Positions 24,035 to 36,025 are shown, numbered from the stretch's first letter. The stretch is 64,000 bases of DNA from Parapristionchus giblindavisi (GCA_943737045.1 CALSFV010000280.1:310001-374000), one strand, 5' to 3'. Made by a program: numbers and translations. Notes: generated by a model from the sequence alone, not told the origin.

Positions 24035-24254
24035 GCGCATGTAAGCCTATATTTCTACATCGTACATCTATTAATATTATTAGCTTAATTGTTTCAATGT
24101 AATATCCATATGTAGCTTGTGTCTTAATACACATCACAATGTGTACCAACGCATTTTCTAGTCACTAACGGAATATATGTCACAATTTATATTTAATGCA
24201 TGTCACGATATCGAAAATCGTATCTTTTGGCGTTCGTTACACTTACATTCTGGC

Positions 24255-24476
24255 TTTTCAACCTCATCTCTAATTATAACAATCCTAAAACCAAAAAATA
24301 TAGTGTTTCGGTAACGTCTCCCAAGTCAGACACCTTCGTTGTCGCTTGGTCGCTCCCGAAACTCGACCGTTCTAAGTCTAATCCTTCGCCATAATACACC
24401 GGAAACGCACTGAGTATGTCGTGGTCAGTCATGCGGCACAGATAACCCACTGCATAAATGTCGTCGACTAGAGATC
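24255..24476 (-). other. Candidate coding exon, family not recognised
   Basis: On the minus strand, after an AG at the end of CATAACCAG, about 72 codons stay open. They have coding-like composition (SLVDDIYAVGYLCRMTDHDI, later GSDQATTKVSDLGDV) and then TAA. The other two frames contain stops. G+C is clearly above the flanks. I could not join it to another exon: the open frame at 24853-24599 does not splice to it in phase. It could be one exon of a minus-strand gene or a gene relic. Confidence 0.3.
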
Positions 24477-24599
24477 CTGGTTATGGTTCAGAGAGCGGAC
24501 TAAAAGTATGTATCTCGTCACCGAGAAAAACACCATGTTCCGCCTTCTTTTTATAGAAATTCATATATTGTTCCCAAAAGCATTTTTATTAACTACGCT

Positions 24600-24905
24600 T
24601 AATATTTACATATTGTATAATCGCATTCATTATAAAAATTGTTGTCATAAGGTGTTTCGATCCCGTACAACGGTTTTAGATTATTGTCTTTTGCAATATG
24701 GCTAATTTTTGGATGCTCTTCGAGCAGAAGTGAGCTAGACTGTCGCCACGGTGCAGCTCTTGAATTAGCCAATGTGGCCGTTTTTCCGAGTTTTATTGGG
24801 CTATTACCATATATGATGGGATGGTTCGCATTCCGGTACACATCGAGCACCAATGATCACTCGCGCAATAATAGAAACCGTACATCTGGTACATCGGGAC
24901 CGAAA
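24600..24905. other. Open frames on both strands, unresolved
   Basis: The plus strand reads a C-terminal-like run with a hydrophobic segment (VAVFPSFIGLLPYMMGW) to TAA. The minus strand is open over 24853-24599. Neither can be recognised, and only one, if any, can be real. Confidence 0.2.
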
Positions 24906-25248
24906 TCTTAACTGTTCCGGTTGAAGGAAGCGATTCAGAAAGTGCATTCAAGTCATGTAATAAGACTACTTTATGTCATTGCAAAGACTGTTCAATAAGG
25001 TTTATTTATTCATTTAAGGACTATATAGTTTGCAAGCTAAAGTGGCTAAAAAACACCATTCTTCTTCTTATCACCAGGCGTCTTATTCTTTATTCCATCA
25101 GATTATAAATAAAGGGAAAAGGGATGAGATAGCGATACTGGTGTGGGTTTTGCGCGTTAGAGTTTGGGTACCATCCTAGAGAGAGAGTATTGTTAGTGCC
25201 TTGGTACAGGCATATGCACAATGGAATAATATGATATAATATGCAATA

Positions 25249-25528
25249 GGGATCCGCAATTGTGCATTCGTACAAAATGATTTTCAAAATGAAAATGAAA
25301 GAAAAGTCGTGCGCACGACTTCATTATTATAATTAAGTATTCATTCGTTCAAATTAATGCATTCGATTCATTCTGATTGTTTTTATTCATCAAATTGGTG
25401 GTTGGTCTGGCATTTGCATGCATTACATCGCACGAAAAAAATGCGTCTTAATTGTGCAGAATGACTTTTCATTATTTTTATTTCGTTCATGCTCGTACCG
25501 GCTGTGCATTTGCACGAATGCGGATCCC
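25249..25528. mobile_element. Short TIR element (280 bp)
   Basis: TA-flanked, with ends GGGATCCGCA and TGCGGATCCC; the inverted similarity continues through CATTCGTGCA. Non-autonomous. Confidence 0.75.
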
Positions 25529-25619
25529 TAATATGCAACAATATAATACATATATAATACATATTATGCGCACGGAGTTGATTATGTAGGATTTCACGTC
25601 TCTAGAGGCATTACATCAA

Positions 25620-25734
25620 AGGCACACCCGGACTAATTTTTACTCTCCTCTCTGGCAACGCTCTCTCATATACGAAGAAAGCGAGAGAGTATTGCCAGCG
25701 CGGAGAGCTGCAAATTAGCTCGGGGTGTCTCTTT
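25620..25734. repeat. Hairpin MITE family A, reference copy
   Basis: A near-complete palindrome. The left arm runs GGCACACCCGGACTAATTTT, CTCTCC, CTGGCAACGCTCTCTC. The loop is under 15 bp. The right arm is the complement, ending GCTCGGGGTGTCTCTTTAA. In the best copies the ends read TTTAAAGGCACACC and GGTGTGCCTTTAAA, which would suit a TTAA target, although no clean target duplication was proved. About 35-40 copies lie in this window, in both orientations by symmetry. No coding capacity. Confidence 0.9.
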
Positions 25735-26076
25735 AACAGGGGTGGAATATCAAAGTACCTGCGATATATTTTTCCTCGATAATATTTTCGTGAACAAACT
25801 GTGCGAGCAAGTTAGCAAACTTACATAAATTATGTTCAGCTTATATCATAAATGAATCATCTTTTTTTTTCTTTAAAATCATTGTCAGTGTAATTTGGAT
25901 ATCTGTGCAACCCACAATGTCTACATATGTAGTTTGAGTCACGAAACAATCTGGGTAGACAAATAATATATTTATAACTATATCTACATCATGTCTTCCC
26001 TGTCATAATTGGAGTCTTCCTTTTCTGTTGCAATTGCACCGTCTTACTTTCCAACTCGCAATTCTACTGTTGGCAA

Positions 26077-26192
26077 TATAGGCACACCCGTGCTATTTTG
26101 AAACTCTCCGATCTGGTTACGCTGTCTCGCTTTCTTTGCCTACGAGAGTGTTGCCAGAGCGGCGAGCAAAGGTTCATCTTGGCACAGCACTT
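26077..26192. repeat. Hairpin MITE family A copy
   Basis: GGCACACCCGTGCTATTTTG to CATCTTGGCACAGCACTTAAA. Right arm eroded. Confidence 0.7.
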
Positions 26193-26398
26193 AAATAAAA
26201 ATTGCAATGTCTGGCACTCTCGTTCCGCGTGCTCTCTCACCTTTCTATAACTACAAGGTCTTCGAACGCTGTGTTTTGACTTGTTGTGATGCTCGGGAAT
26301 GTGTATACCCAAACACATATTATATGCACGAAACGAGACAAATAATGGTAACCAGTGGCCGTATGCAAGAAAAAAGGGAAAACCGTTTTCCGGGAAAA

Positions 26399-26466
26399 TG
26401 TGACGTCATTAGCGTAGGCGGAGGATTTTTGGAAAACGCCTCCTCCTACGCTAATGACGTCACATT
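26399..26466. repeat. Near-perfect hairpin with two CRE-like sites
   Basis: The left arm TGTGACGTCATTAGCGTAGG and the complementary right arm are separated by about 10 bp. Each arm contains TGACGTCA. Confidence 0.85.
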
Positions 26467-26871
26467 TGGTGGGTTAAAGAGTTCTAAATGTATTTATTTA
26501 TTTTATCGTACAACACAACGGAGTTTCATCAAGTAGAATGTACTCAAGTGTATTTATTGATCCTGATTGCGGTTGATTTGCCTAGGGACTATACGAGGAT
26601 ATGATGCTTGGGTTGGAACGCTGATTCCGCCTATTCTGTACACTTTGAATGAAGATATTGTTTTGAACAGTACTTGCATATTTATGTACTATTAGACAAT
26701 GTAAAAATAAAATGTTCTGTCCCGGTTTGCTATTTTCGTGATCTCTGCTAGACTATTGCTAGACTATTGCTCATGGTTCATTGCGTGCTGACGCAATATT
26801 TATGCTGAATTGATATTTATATATTTATTTATATACTTTCATTTGAATATTTAAGGACTCTCCGCCGTTTC

Positions 26872-26990
26872 CTTGAAAGGGATCTCTCTCAATGGTCTCT
26901 ACATTGTGCACATTATTTCTCTGTTATCTAACAACGAGTAAGCATTGCGCGTCGAAGAGACCATTGAGAGAGGTTACGTTCCCTTTAACG
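26872..26990. repeat. Hairpin MITE family B copy
   Basis: CCTTGAAAGGGATCTCTCTC with AATGGTCTCT on the left; AGAGACCATTGAGAGAGGTT and CCCTTTAA on the right. Confidence 0.8.
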
Positions 26991-27127
26991 CTCGTTAGAA
27001 GCACATTCCCATTGATAAATTGTCCTCGAGATAATTCGAGAACAGCTCTTCCCTATTGCTCTTTCGCTTCTTTTCTCTTTGCCGCCACGACATGCAACAT
27101 AACCGGCACAGAAAAGCCATACCCTAA

Positions 27128-27559
27128 CAAGGGGATGGTCGCAACTGGTCCTGGCCATATGAGATGGCAGTAACATGACTAGGATCAGTTTTCGATGCTG
27201 ATTACGAATCCGTTTTCAGAAAGTGCCTAATCGACCTCATTTCCGAGAAAATCGGTATTGAAATTTGGCTTGTTAATTCGAAATGTCGTGTAGTTTCCTT
27301 CACAAACAATCTGGATTGCATCGTAAAGATCCGAAAATGTAAGTTAAACTATGGCGAGAGGTTATAGATGAGTTCACCAGCAAACCCGGACGGTTTGCGC
27401 AGGAAGCCACACGAATTTCCGAATTAAAATATCGATTTTCTCGAAAATCAGGTCGATTAGGCACTTTCTGAAAACGGATTCGTAATCAGCATCGAAATCT
27501 GATCCTAGTCATGTTATTGCTATCTCATATGGCCAGGACCAGTTGCGACCATCCCCTTG
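27128..27559. mobile_element. Tc4-like foldback, TAA target, 432 bp
   Basis: The direct repeat TAA flanks ends CAAGGGGATGGTCGCAACTG and its exact complement. Arms of about 130 bp or more include AGGTCGATTAGGCACTTTCT. Tc4/Tc5-type elements of C. elegans are known for 3-bp TNA duplications and CTAGGGA-like ends, so this is assigned to that superfamily by inference. Confidence 0.85.
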
Positions 27560-27713
27560 TAAGCAAGAAAAACGACCCACCCGGGAGTGATAGGGCCAGT
27601 TGCGCTGGGACAAGGAAACGTCGGATGAATTTACGCAACATCCCCGCCCCGTCGATGTTCAAAGGGCTAGGAAATTTGTTAAAGTTTTTCTCCGTTTCGC
27701 ACTCTATTTCGTT

Positions 27714-27833
27714 AAATGGAGAGTGACCTCACTCAATGGCCTCTTCATTGTGCACACTATTTCTTTGCTCTCTAACGACGAGAGAGCATTGCGCGTCGAA
27801 GAGACCATTGGGTGAGATTACGCTTCCTTTAAA
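27714..27833. repeat. Hairpin MITE family B copy
   Basis: AATGGAGAGTGACCTCACTC to GAGATTACGCTTCCTTTAA. It abuts the family A copy at 27834. Confidence 0.8.
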
Positions 27834-27943
27834 GGTACACCCAAGCTCATCATACTCCATTCTCTGGCAACGCTTACTCGTAGACGAAGAAAGCGAGAGT
27901 GCATGGCCAGAGTGGTGAGTTTTAAATTAGTTCAGGGTGTGAA
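27834..27943. repeat. Hairpin MITE family A copy
   Basis: GGTACACCCAAGCTCATCAT to TTAAATTAGTTCAGGGTGTG. It directly follows a family B copy. Confidence 0.8.
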
Positions 27944-28294
27944 TTTACTAAGAAGTCTATTGCAAGCTTTACCATTTAATGTTTACAAAGCCAGCTTTTT
28001 CCTTGAATGTACTCGATCTATACGTCAATTATATGTAGGAAAAATAAAATTCGAATTAAAAGAATGCGCACTATTTTTCATCTTTACTCCTCAAAGTGTA
28101 TCCCAACAGCCCGCTCTTCCTTGCATTTTTTGAACGAAAACATACGTAACGACTAAGCTCATTCATGTTTTCATTCGCCGAATTCGTACGTTCGAGCAAA
28201 TAGGCTCATCATTATACCTAGAACTGTTTTTATATATTTTTTCAAGTAAGCTGCGTACTCGTTACCGTACAAGTTAGCACAAGAATTTGCAAAT

Positions 28295-28440
28295 GACTTT
28301 AAAGCTGACAAAGTAATACCTATAAAGTGTTAAATTCAGCACAAAAAGTATTAAATATAACACACCACAGGTCTTGTGTACCGTATGGTACAGGAGTGGG
28401 TGGTAGTGTTTCTTCACTTTTTTATCTGTGTGTAACAAAA
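28295..28440. repeat. Palindromic repeat family F
   Basis: AAAGTGTTAAATTCAGCAC and AAAAAGTATTAAATATAACAC core; the right end resembles the TTTTTATCTGTGTGT terminus seen at 17275. Confidence 0.5.
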
Positions 28441-28793
28441 AGTAAAAAACTTGGGTCAAAAGAAATTGAATTATGATTTGATGATTGAATGTTGGTGTAC
28501 GAATGAATACGATGCTACAACCTTGGTAGCAAAATTAAGGTCATAGAAAAATTGTGCCTTACGTGTTTTTAAGGCGATTTAAATAATTTACAGGTGAAGA
28601 AAAAACATATTTAAATTATTTATTCTCCACTTACTGAAGGTCATGCCCTTAAAGAACAAATCATATTCTTTGTGGACAAGCAGTGTCGACGCTTGTTGAA
28701 TACTTAAAGATATTCGTGACACTCTTGTTTTTGTACTTTTCTGCGTGTATGGTTTGCATAAATTACGGCTTCAAAATGTCATGCAATGATAAA

Positions 28794-28907
28794 GGCACAC
28801 CCCGAGCTAATTTTGCTTTCCGCTCTGGCAACGCTCTGGCGTTGACAAACGAAGCGAGAGAGCATTGTGAGAGCGGAAAGTTTCAATTAACTCTAGATGT
28901 GCCTTTA
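28794..28907. repeat. Hairpin MITE family A copy
   Basis: AAAGGCACACCCCGAGCTAA to CTCTAGATGTGCCTTTAAA; ends are very well kept. Confidence 0.85.
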
Positions 28908-28949
28908 AATAGAACTGGCATTATTGTTTTCTTTAACACAGTTACCTAA

Positions 28950-29378
28950 CAAGGGAATAGTCTCAGCTCGCGGAAAGCAAACAGGATGAAAATTTGCATA
29001 TGCATAGCTGAATGTGTTATTAGAACATTTTCGAAGTCCAAAAATCCTGGCGTGTAATAGCCGAGCCAGAAAATAAGTCCAAAGTTTGGTCACACTTGTA
29101 CAAATTCCGCCTCAAAACGATTTTTCGCTTAGATACTCAAGATTCTGGCCACTCTACACCGCTCAACTTTTTCTCTTCGCTCAGGGAACAGAACATGCAT
29201 CGAAAAATCGTTTTTAGGCGGAATTTGTACAAGTGTGACCAAACTTTGGACCGATTTTCTGGCTCGGCTATTGCACGCCAGGATTTTTGGACTTCGCCAA
29301 TGGTCTTATAACACATTCAGCTATGCCTATGCAAATTTTCATCCAGTTTGCTTTCCGCGAGCTGAGACCATTCCCTTG
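28950..29378. mobile_element. Tc4-like foldback, TAA target, 429 bp
   Basis: TAA direct repeats flank CAAGGGAATAGTCTCAGCTC and its complement (one mismatch). Arms of more than 190 bp cover TGAATGTGTTAT, AAGTCCAAAAATCCTGGCGT and TTTGGTCACACTTGTAC. Interior unrelated to 27128-27559 apart from the ends. Confidence 0.88.
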
Positions 29379-29497
29379 TAAGCTAATAGCAAGAACAGAG
29401 GTGATCTTTTGAATACTCTCTCACTGCGAGAGAATTCGGCCAGAGCGGATTCAGGTCCACTGAAATAGGCTGCACTATCTTTAACACCCCCTTTAGA

Positions 29498-29612
29498 GAT
29501 ACACGCGAGCTAATTTTAAACTCTCCGCTCTGACCACACTCTTTCTCCTTATGTGTCTGCGAGAGAGTGTTGCAGTGCGGAGAGTAAAATTAGCCCTAGG
29601 TGTCCCTTTAAC
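29498..29612. repeat. Hairpin MITE family A copy
   Basis: GATACACGCGAGCTAATTTT to GCCCTAGGTGTCCCTTTAA. Confidence 0.8.
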
Positions 29613-29799
29613 GCCTCTTCGCACGTAATTCTCTGGAAAAACGTGTTAAAGGCGCGAAATTGAAACACTAGGATTGTTTATTCTAGCTATAATAGAAACG
29701 ACGGACTGATGAAGTACGATAAGAGAATCTGAATCATGGCGAGAGGTAATGTAAAAGCGAGAGATACACAGCTAGAGAGTGTGGGAAATGGAGAGAGAC

Positions 29800-29848
29800 G
29801 AAAATGCGTTGGAGATTGATCTATCTCAATCTCCAACGCATTTTCGTA
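29800..29848. repeat. Perfect short hairpin
   Basis: GAAAATGCGTTGGAGATTGA and its complement TCAATCTCCAACGCATTTTC, separated by about 6 bp. Probably the tip of a foldback. Confidence 0.85.
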
Positions 29849-30145
29849 CAACAAACGTGTACTGTGTGACCCTTTGAAGCGCGACGTGGACAAATTTTCA
29901 TTCATTTTTTCATAGCATACACCTTCCTATTGAAACGCTGCAGTGATTAAATATATGTTCTTTACGCATGTTCTTTGCGAAGTGGCATCCACACGTTAGT
30001 TCAGCCTCTGTAATAGCAGGGCACCAATGAAATACCGTTTTCCACCGCTGGCAGAAGTTTTAGAAAAAAAGATTGAATATAAAGAGGGCGCGGCGGATGC
30101 CAGACGGGTTTGGTGGTATTCATTAGAGAGGATCCATTGTATCCA

Positions 30146-30245
30146 TTTAAAGGCTCATTTGAAACTTTCCGTTCTGCCAATGCTTTCTCTCCATCCTTGT
30201 CTGCGAGAGAGTGCGGCTAGAGTGTCGAATTAACTTGGGGGTGCA
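30146..30245. repeat. Hairpin MITE family A copy
   Basis: TTTAAAGGCTCATTTGAAAC to TTAACTTGGGGGTGCA. The sequence just upstream (29990-30130) is a fragment of the element at 7852-8656. Confidence 0.65.
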
Positions 30246-30852
30246 GTGAACATAAATATGCCCACGTTACGCCTTTAGCACCCTTCATCTATCGTAATTT
30301 TGTAATATACCGTAAAAACAACGGTGCAAAGATGCACTTTCAAAAACAAAACAACGAGAGTATAGTTTTCTTGGTCATCACCGTTATTTTGCTCTTTCAA
30401 TGAAAGCATCTTAGCTTTGAATAAACAGTTATTTTTGAAATTCAAAAGGAAAATAATAAATGCTAATTGAATCGAAAATGAACATGATGCGCATGCCATA
30501 ATAGGCTTGTTTTTCATGAATGAATTTTTTTAGCTTCTCGCGTCTGAATTATTTACATAGTACGCTGTGTTCCCTGTCGTGGCTAAGATCCCTACCCTGC
30601 CTGTTTTGACAAGTATCGGGTTACTCTAATCTCCGCTGTTACAAAATTGTAAAAATAATAATAATCACCCTGTACTATTGTTATTTTATTAATATAAATA
30701 TTATTATTATTATTATTAATTTGGAACTCTCCGTTTTCCTTTAAAACATCATTAAAGAAGCAGGGAACAGGGTCTTGAGTGATTTCGATTTGCAGTGGAT
30801 GTCTTTAGGCGGACCTTTCATGCGACCTCAGCACGCCAAAGCGATCAGCGTG

Positions 30853-31080
30853 CGTATAAAATGTACTTGCATAAAAAATGACACTGTGCTCTAAAGAACG
30901 GAACTCGCTCAATCTCGCACCGCCTCTCGATTGTCTCTCCACTGCCTCTCACCTAACCCGGCTGACCTTCGCCGCGCTCTATTTGATATATAAAAGAGAT
31001 CGGCATAGTTTCTGAACCATGCAAAACAAGAAAGTCTCTTCTACAAATAAAACAAGTGATTTTTATAAGCTCAATAACTA
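30853..31080. repeat. Dispersed repeat family D, right part
   Basis: GCGTATAAAATGTACTTGCA to ACAAGTGATTTTTATAAGCT. Nearly identical to 18525-18778. Confidence 0.8.
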
Positions 31081-31439
31081 TTCCTTTCGATTCTAAATCG
31101 TTCCATGCTCTTGATTATTAGAGAAAACACAAACAAGCACATTCTACAAGTCTAAGAGAACATTGTTTTCTCCACACGGCGCATCTATGCTTCTGCAAGA
31201 CAAATTATCTACATTTATTCCCTCTTCACTTTGTACCTTTTCTTTGTGTTTTCATAAACAAAAAAATTAGTGCAAATGAGCTATTTTGAAAAAAAAAGTT
31301 GTAGTCTGTGTTTTGCTATTCTAGTATTAATATTTCCATAAACAACAAGTGCACTGGTTAAGGAGCCATATGAAATGTATTTTCTGCTCATCCTACGAAG
31401 GCATTATTTATATCAGAATCTGTACTGATTTTCAGTTAG

Positions 31440-32125
31440 AATGAGTAAGAAATTGACTTGCTTTCAGACATTTTCCCTCTTCCACTTTTCTGTTTTTTTT
31501 TCGTTGAGCTTTGAACTGTAAGAGAATTTTGCGAAGTTTTCGTGAGTGGGTTGCAGAAAAAAATTTCATGACGTGTTCTATTGTTTTCAACAAAAGATTT
31601 GAAAATTAAAAAAAATATGTTTTCATACTTCTTTGATAGTGAAATCTCGGTAATATATCAACCAATATTTTTTGAACCAAAAACAGTAATAAATAAAAGT
31701 TATTTTTATGCATGATTAATGTCATTTCTCGCGGGTTCTTCCAATCACAATGTTCTATAGACTGTGAAAGCCAAAACGACCGCTCAACATAGAAACTCTC
31801 TCAAATGCAATCGTCTTTCGCTTGTCTGGCTATGGAAACAAAATGGCTTGAACCAGAATACTGTGCAATAGATTGCGACAATAAAAACAACTACACACCT
31901 AGTAGCAACATAATTTGTTCCTTTATGGGATGCGTTTTACTGTCATTTTCATTGACAATTTCTTTCAACATTATCCTAGTCAGAATGAGGAAGTAATTGA
32001 CGTACTTTCCGACATTTTCCTCTTTCACTTTTCTATTTTTGTTTCGACCCACTCACGCGACATACTCTTTGAACTGTAAGTCCAACTTGCGAGGATTGCG
32101 TGAGTGGGTTTCAGAAGAGTCTCAT
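31440..32125. repeat. Local duplication (about 120 bp, twice)
   Basis: 31440-31560 and 31990-32120 share GACATTTTCC, CACTTTTCT, CTTTGAACTGTAAG and CGTGAGTGGGTT. The stretch between (31765-31880) is related to 22375-22490 (CGACCGCTCA, GCTTGTCTGGCT). The short open frame at 31805-31996 falls in this repeat and is not called a gene. Confidence 0.6.
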
Positions 32126-32559
32126 CGTCTGACTCTCTCGTTTCTAATGATCTCTCATCACTTCTCTAACGGCACTGCCTTCAAATCCTTCCAATATCAC
32201 ATTCCGAACCCTGCATATCTGAGTATTTCTCTGACAAAACTCAAATGACATCATAACAATATGTCTTAATCTTTCGCTGTTCTCCGTAACTGACTTTCTG
32301 AAACTGCCGGCTTAAACCTCGTTGTGCTAGAGCTAAACATATTTAGCTACACTGTAAATTGTATGATACTAGGAATCCTTGAACGGGAAGTCTATTAACT
32401 GTTTGGCACAGTATGTCCTTGCATCTAGCTAATCATATTGTACCCTGATTTGTTCTCTTGTACATTCGTATTATACCCCAAGCAATTCTTGGTATATCGC
32501 AAGCCATCGAATCTACAATAAATGTACCAGCGGAACACTTTTCGTAAGGGTCAAGAATA

Positions 32560-32822
32560 CGTGACAACGATATAATACATGTGATATAAAACTTACTTGC
32601 ATAAGAAAATGACAAACTCTACTATGTGCCGAGTCAAAGGGCGCCTGCACTCTCTCGCCTAACTCTCGATTACCTCCCCACTCCCGCGCACCTAAGTCGC
32701 GCTGGTTTGATATGTAAAAGCAGATCGTTCTAGTTCATGCAATATGCAAATCAAGAAATAATCAAGCGGACGCTCTCGTGCAAAGAAAACAAGTCGTTTT
32801 TATACGCTCAATACGGTAGAGA
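32560..32822. repeat. Dispersed repeat family D, right part, diverged
   Basis: Has CACTCTCTCGCCTAACTCTC, GATTACCTCCCCACTCC and AACAAGTCGTTTTTATACGC. Confidence 0.7.
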
Positions 32823-33591
32823 ATTCGGGTGACATTTGTAGCGGTACTTTGACTGGTCGTTATTTCCTTTGGTCCGTTCCTATGAATAGTAGTAATAAAA
32901 CTTTGTCATGGCAATATATCATATGCCGAGGGGATGGAATCTTCTTGTCCACAAAATCTTTAAATACCTCACCGATCATGGATCACATTTCCTTTTGTGA
33001 ATAATATGATAGAATACAGAATAGGGTCCCTTCGGTCTTTTCGGTCTCTGTTTTGGTCCTTCTCATGATATACCACGAACATTAAATAATATTAATATAA
33101 ATAATATAATATAAATAGTACAACAGATCCAAACAAAAACGCGTAGGATTACTATCTGCCTGTGGCCAGAGAGCGCATCAAAGATGCTCAATTGCGGAAC
33201 TAACTCGAAAATGGAAGCTGTCTAGACTTTACCACGTTGCACTATTACAATTCAAATAGGACCTTATTATAATGTATGCAATTTTTGTCAATTTCCTCAC
33301 ATTTCGGTGCATTTCGACATCGTCTCCTCAATGTTGTAACAATAGTTCTTTGTTTCTGTCCGCGAAGTATTGGAGAGAACGTGAAGTTTCGCTTCCGCTA
33401 ACATGCAATTCCGTGTTTACCGGTCAAAACCACAAGCTGCCTTATTTGTTTTCAGTTGAAGTCTCGATTCATTTAGTTTTTTTTTCGTTTGGGTTGGGGC
33501 TATTTTCGCACTACGACAGTTAAAGGAAAACAAACGATGCCGAAAAATTGCTGTTATCTCGTCATTTTGACCCATTTTCACTTCCATTAAA

Positions 33592-33704
33592 CGTATACCC
33601 CTAGCTAATTTGATGCTCTCCGCTCTGGCCACACGCTTTCACTTTCCTTCTCTACGAGAGACTATTGCCAATGTGGAGAGTAATGTTATATGACCGCCTT
33701 TAAT
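33592..33704. repeat. Hairpin MITE family A copy
   Basis: GTATACCCCTAGCTAATTTG; right arm GCCAATGTGGAGAGTAATG, then CGCCTTTAA. Confidence 0.7.
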
Positions 33705-33769
33705 ATAATATTTTCAACTACTTTTGGGTATTTTAAAAAATAATATTATTTTTCACTTTTTTGATAATA

Positions 33770-34533
33770 CAGTGGTGTACGTAATTTTTTGGCATTTTTA
33801 GCCTCTCAAACAGGGAAGCGATCGCTACTATACCGTCAAAACGAAAAAAGTGAAACATGTGTCAAATAATTTGACAAAATTTGACAAAAGTTCACAAGAT
33901 TCCCATTTTTAACATTTTTCATGATCTTGATGATGTTTTATCTCAGATTTTGTTTTGTAGATGTGTTTGGCCAATCCAGATATGCACGACAAAAGTGAAA
34001 AAATTAATCAGGAGCGTTGCGGAGCAGAATTGGTATACTGTAGCATACTGTAGAATATTACTGTAAAACTGCTTCCATCGCGCTTTTTTCGTCTAATCAT
34101 GGATATATATAGCATTACTTGACTTCCTATAGCGAATGTGCACTGTTTGGATCATGTCGTAGATCAGACTGCAAAAGTGGTATACTGTAGAAAATCCTAC
34201 CGTATATCAGTTTCACAAAACAGCGTTCCCAGTGATTCATTTAAATATTTTTCTTCATAGGTCAAATAGGCAAGCCCAGTGATGCTCAAATACACTATTG
34301 TCTATTTGAAAAATAGCAACCGCGTTTAGATATCATGATTCAAAATTTTCAAAATCTTGTGAACTTTTGTCAAATTTTGTCAAATTATTTGACAAATGTT
34401 TCACTTTTTTTCGTTTTGACGGTAAACATAATTTTTTAAACATTTATTCATCGAGAAAAATCCCAGGCGTGGTGGGGCGTGGTGCGGCGCTATACCGCGT
34501 GAAGCCTATTGAAAAGGCTTACGTGCACCACTG
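33770..34533. mobile_element. Small Tc1/mariner-type MITE split by a nested insertion
   Basis: The outer ends CAGTGGTGTACGTAA and TTACGTGCACCACTG, each with TA outside, form an element of about 170 bp. The 590-bp element copy 3 (33833-34422) is inserted in it, so the outer one is older. Confidence 0.75.
33833..34422 (+). mobile_element. 590-bp TA-flanked element, copy 3 (nested)
   Basis: TA-flanked CCGTCAAAACGAAAAAAGTG and its complement. Same orientation as copy 2. Confidence 0.88.
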
Positions 34534-35904
34534 TAATACTTACGCCATCACAACCGTAATCAATGGTGTACTGTTCCAAAATATTTTCGCACCGCATTAA
34601 AGGGAGACTGCCATTCAAAAATTTCTCTTCAATATCATTTAATTTAGACTAATTAGACAATGTAAAGTCAAAAAAAAAATTTTTTGAAACGTTTAGATGT
34701 TTTTTTAACAAAAGATACAATAAATCGTTCCGATATGCAAAGATCATGTACAGCTGAAGCCGATAAAACTAGGAAGTTTATAGATCAAGCACTACAGATC
34801 GCTGTATAATTCGTTCAGAATTTTTTAATAATTTTTTTCAATTATGTTTATGATGTCGAAGGCATCAGATAAGTTATATGGCCTCAACTTGACTTGCTTG
34901 GCAGACTCGCTTTAAGAATAATCGGGCAACTGCAATCTGTGTTTGAAATGAAATTTCCCCGATACTGTAGTGATCTCCCATTTCATTTCCTCTCAGAAAT
35001 GACTGCGCTGAGTTTAACGCCGAGCGTTAATTTCCTGTATTGCAAGCCTGTTTTCCTCTCCTGCAAGCCTGTTTACAGACTTCAAATACTGAGTATTCCT
35101 GCCAACTCCTATTCTGTCTTGAAGACCACATCGTGTTGTATTTGCTGATTTCTGGAATGTCGACAATTGCCGAAAAATACTGTGCTTATTACCATTATGT
35201 TTTTATTGCAGCTAAAGTCATAATAATTTTCTGAAAGATATTCCTCCCTAACGACCGTATACTTTCAAACTATTTCTCTAGGCAAACAGTTAACGCTGTA
35301 TTCAGCAAGTGGTTCTAGAGCAACGAAAACACACTCTCTCCGCACATTCCATTGAACACCACTTGGGACTGTGGGAAGAGTTCACTTCGTAGGGACTGTG
35401 GAAAAGTTCACTTCGTGGAATATTTACCCGACTGTCGACTGTCTGTCACTGCCTGAAAAGACTGTGTTTACTGTAAAAGATAATACACAGTAGGAAGTTC
35501 GCAATCAAAATCGTTACATGCGATCCCGTGGCCCAGATGCAGAAAACAAAACATGGTCAAATAGATCTAGTAATTGTGAGTTAATTTGATCTTTGATATA
35601 TTTTTTTTATTTTTAAAATTCGTAAATTTAGGGCTATTGGCGCATTGCAGAGTATTCGGACCCATTTTTGTCACGAGCAGTTGCTTTTCTGTGAAGCTAA
35701 TAAATTCAGATATTTCATTGCTAGTAGAGTTGACTATTCGGGTTGCGGGATGCGGTCCCGCAACGCATTGCGGGCCCGCATAGAGACCACGCCCCATTCT
35801 CACCGCCTCCGCTGCCCGTTCAAACCCGTCTCGTGTCTCCCGCGCACATATATATACCAACTCTAATTGTTAGTGGATATAAAAATATGCATATCTGCCA
35901 ATAT

Positions 35905-36025
35905 AATAATAAATTTATCTGACCCAATGTTTGAAAATATGATAAAGTCAGGTGGTAAGAAAGAAGGCTACAATTGCATGATCGTAGCATACATACAATA
36001 CTTATAAGCTACGAATATGAGATCT
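35905..36025. repeat. Dispersed repeat family E, copy 3
   Basis: GATAAAGTCAGGTGGTAAGA plus a TACAATTGCATGATCGTAG hairpin. It lies immediately beside the reverse-transcriptase-like remnant at 36060, which may mean both belong to one retroelement. Confidence 0.7.

Noticed and set aside
31805..32248. Two consecutive open frames with a hydrophobic segment
   Set aside because: They fall in a locally duplicated repeat also found near 22380 and 31440; no splice structure.
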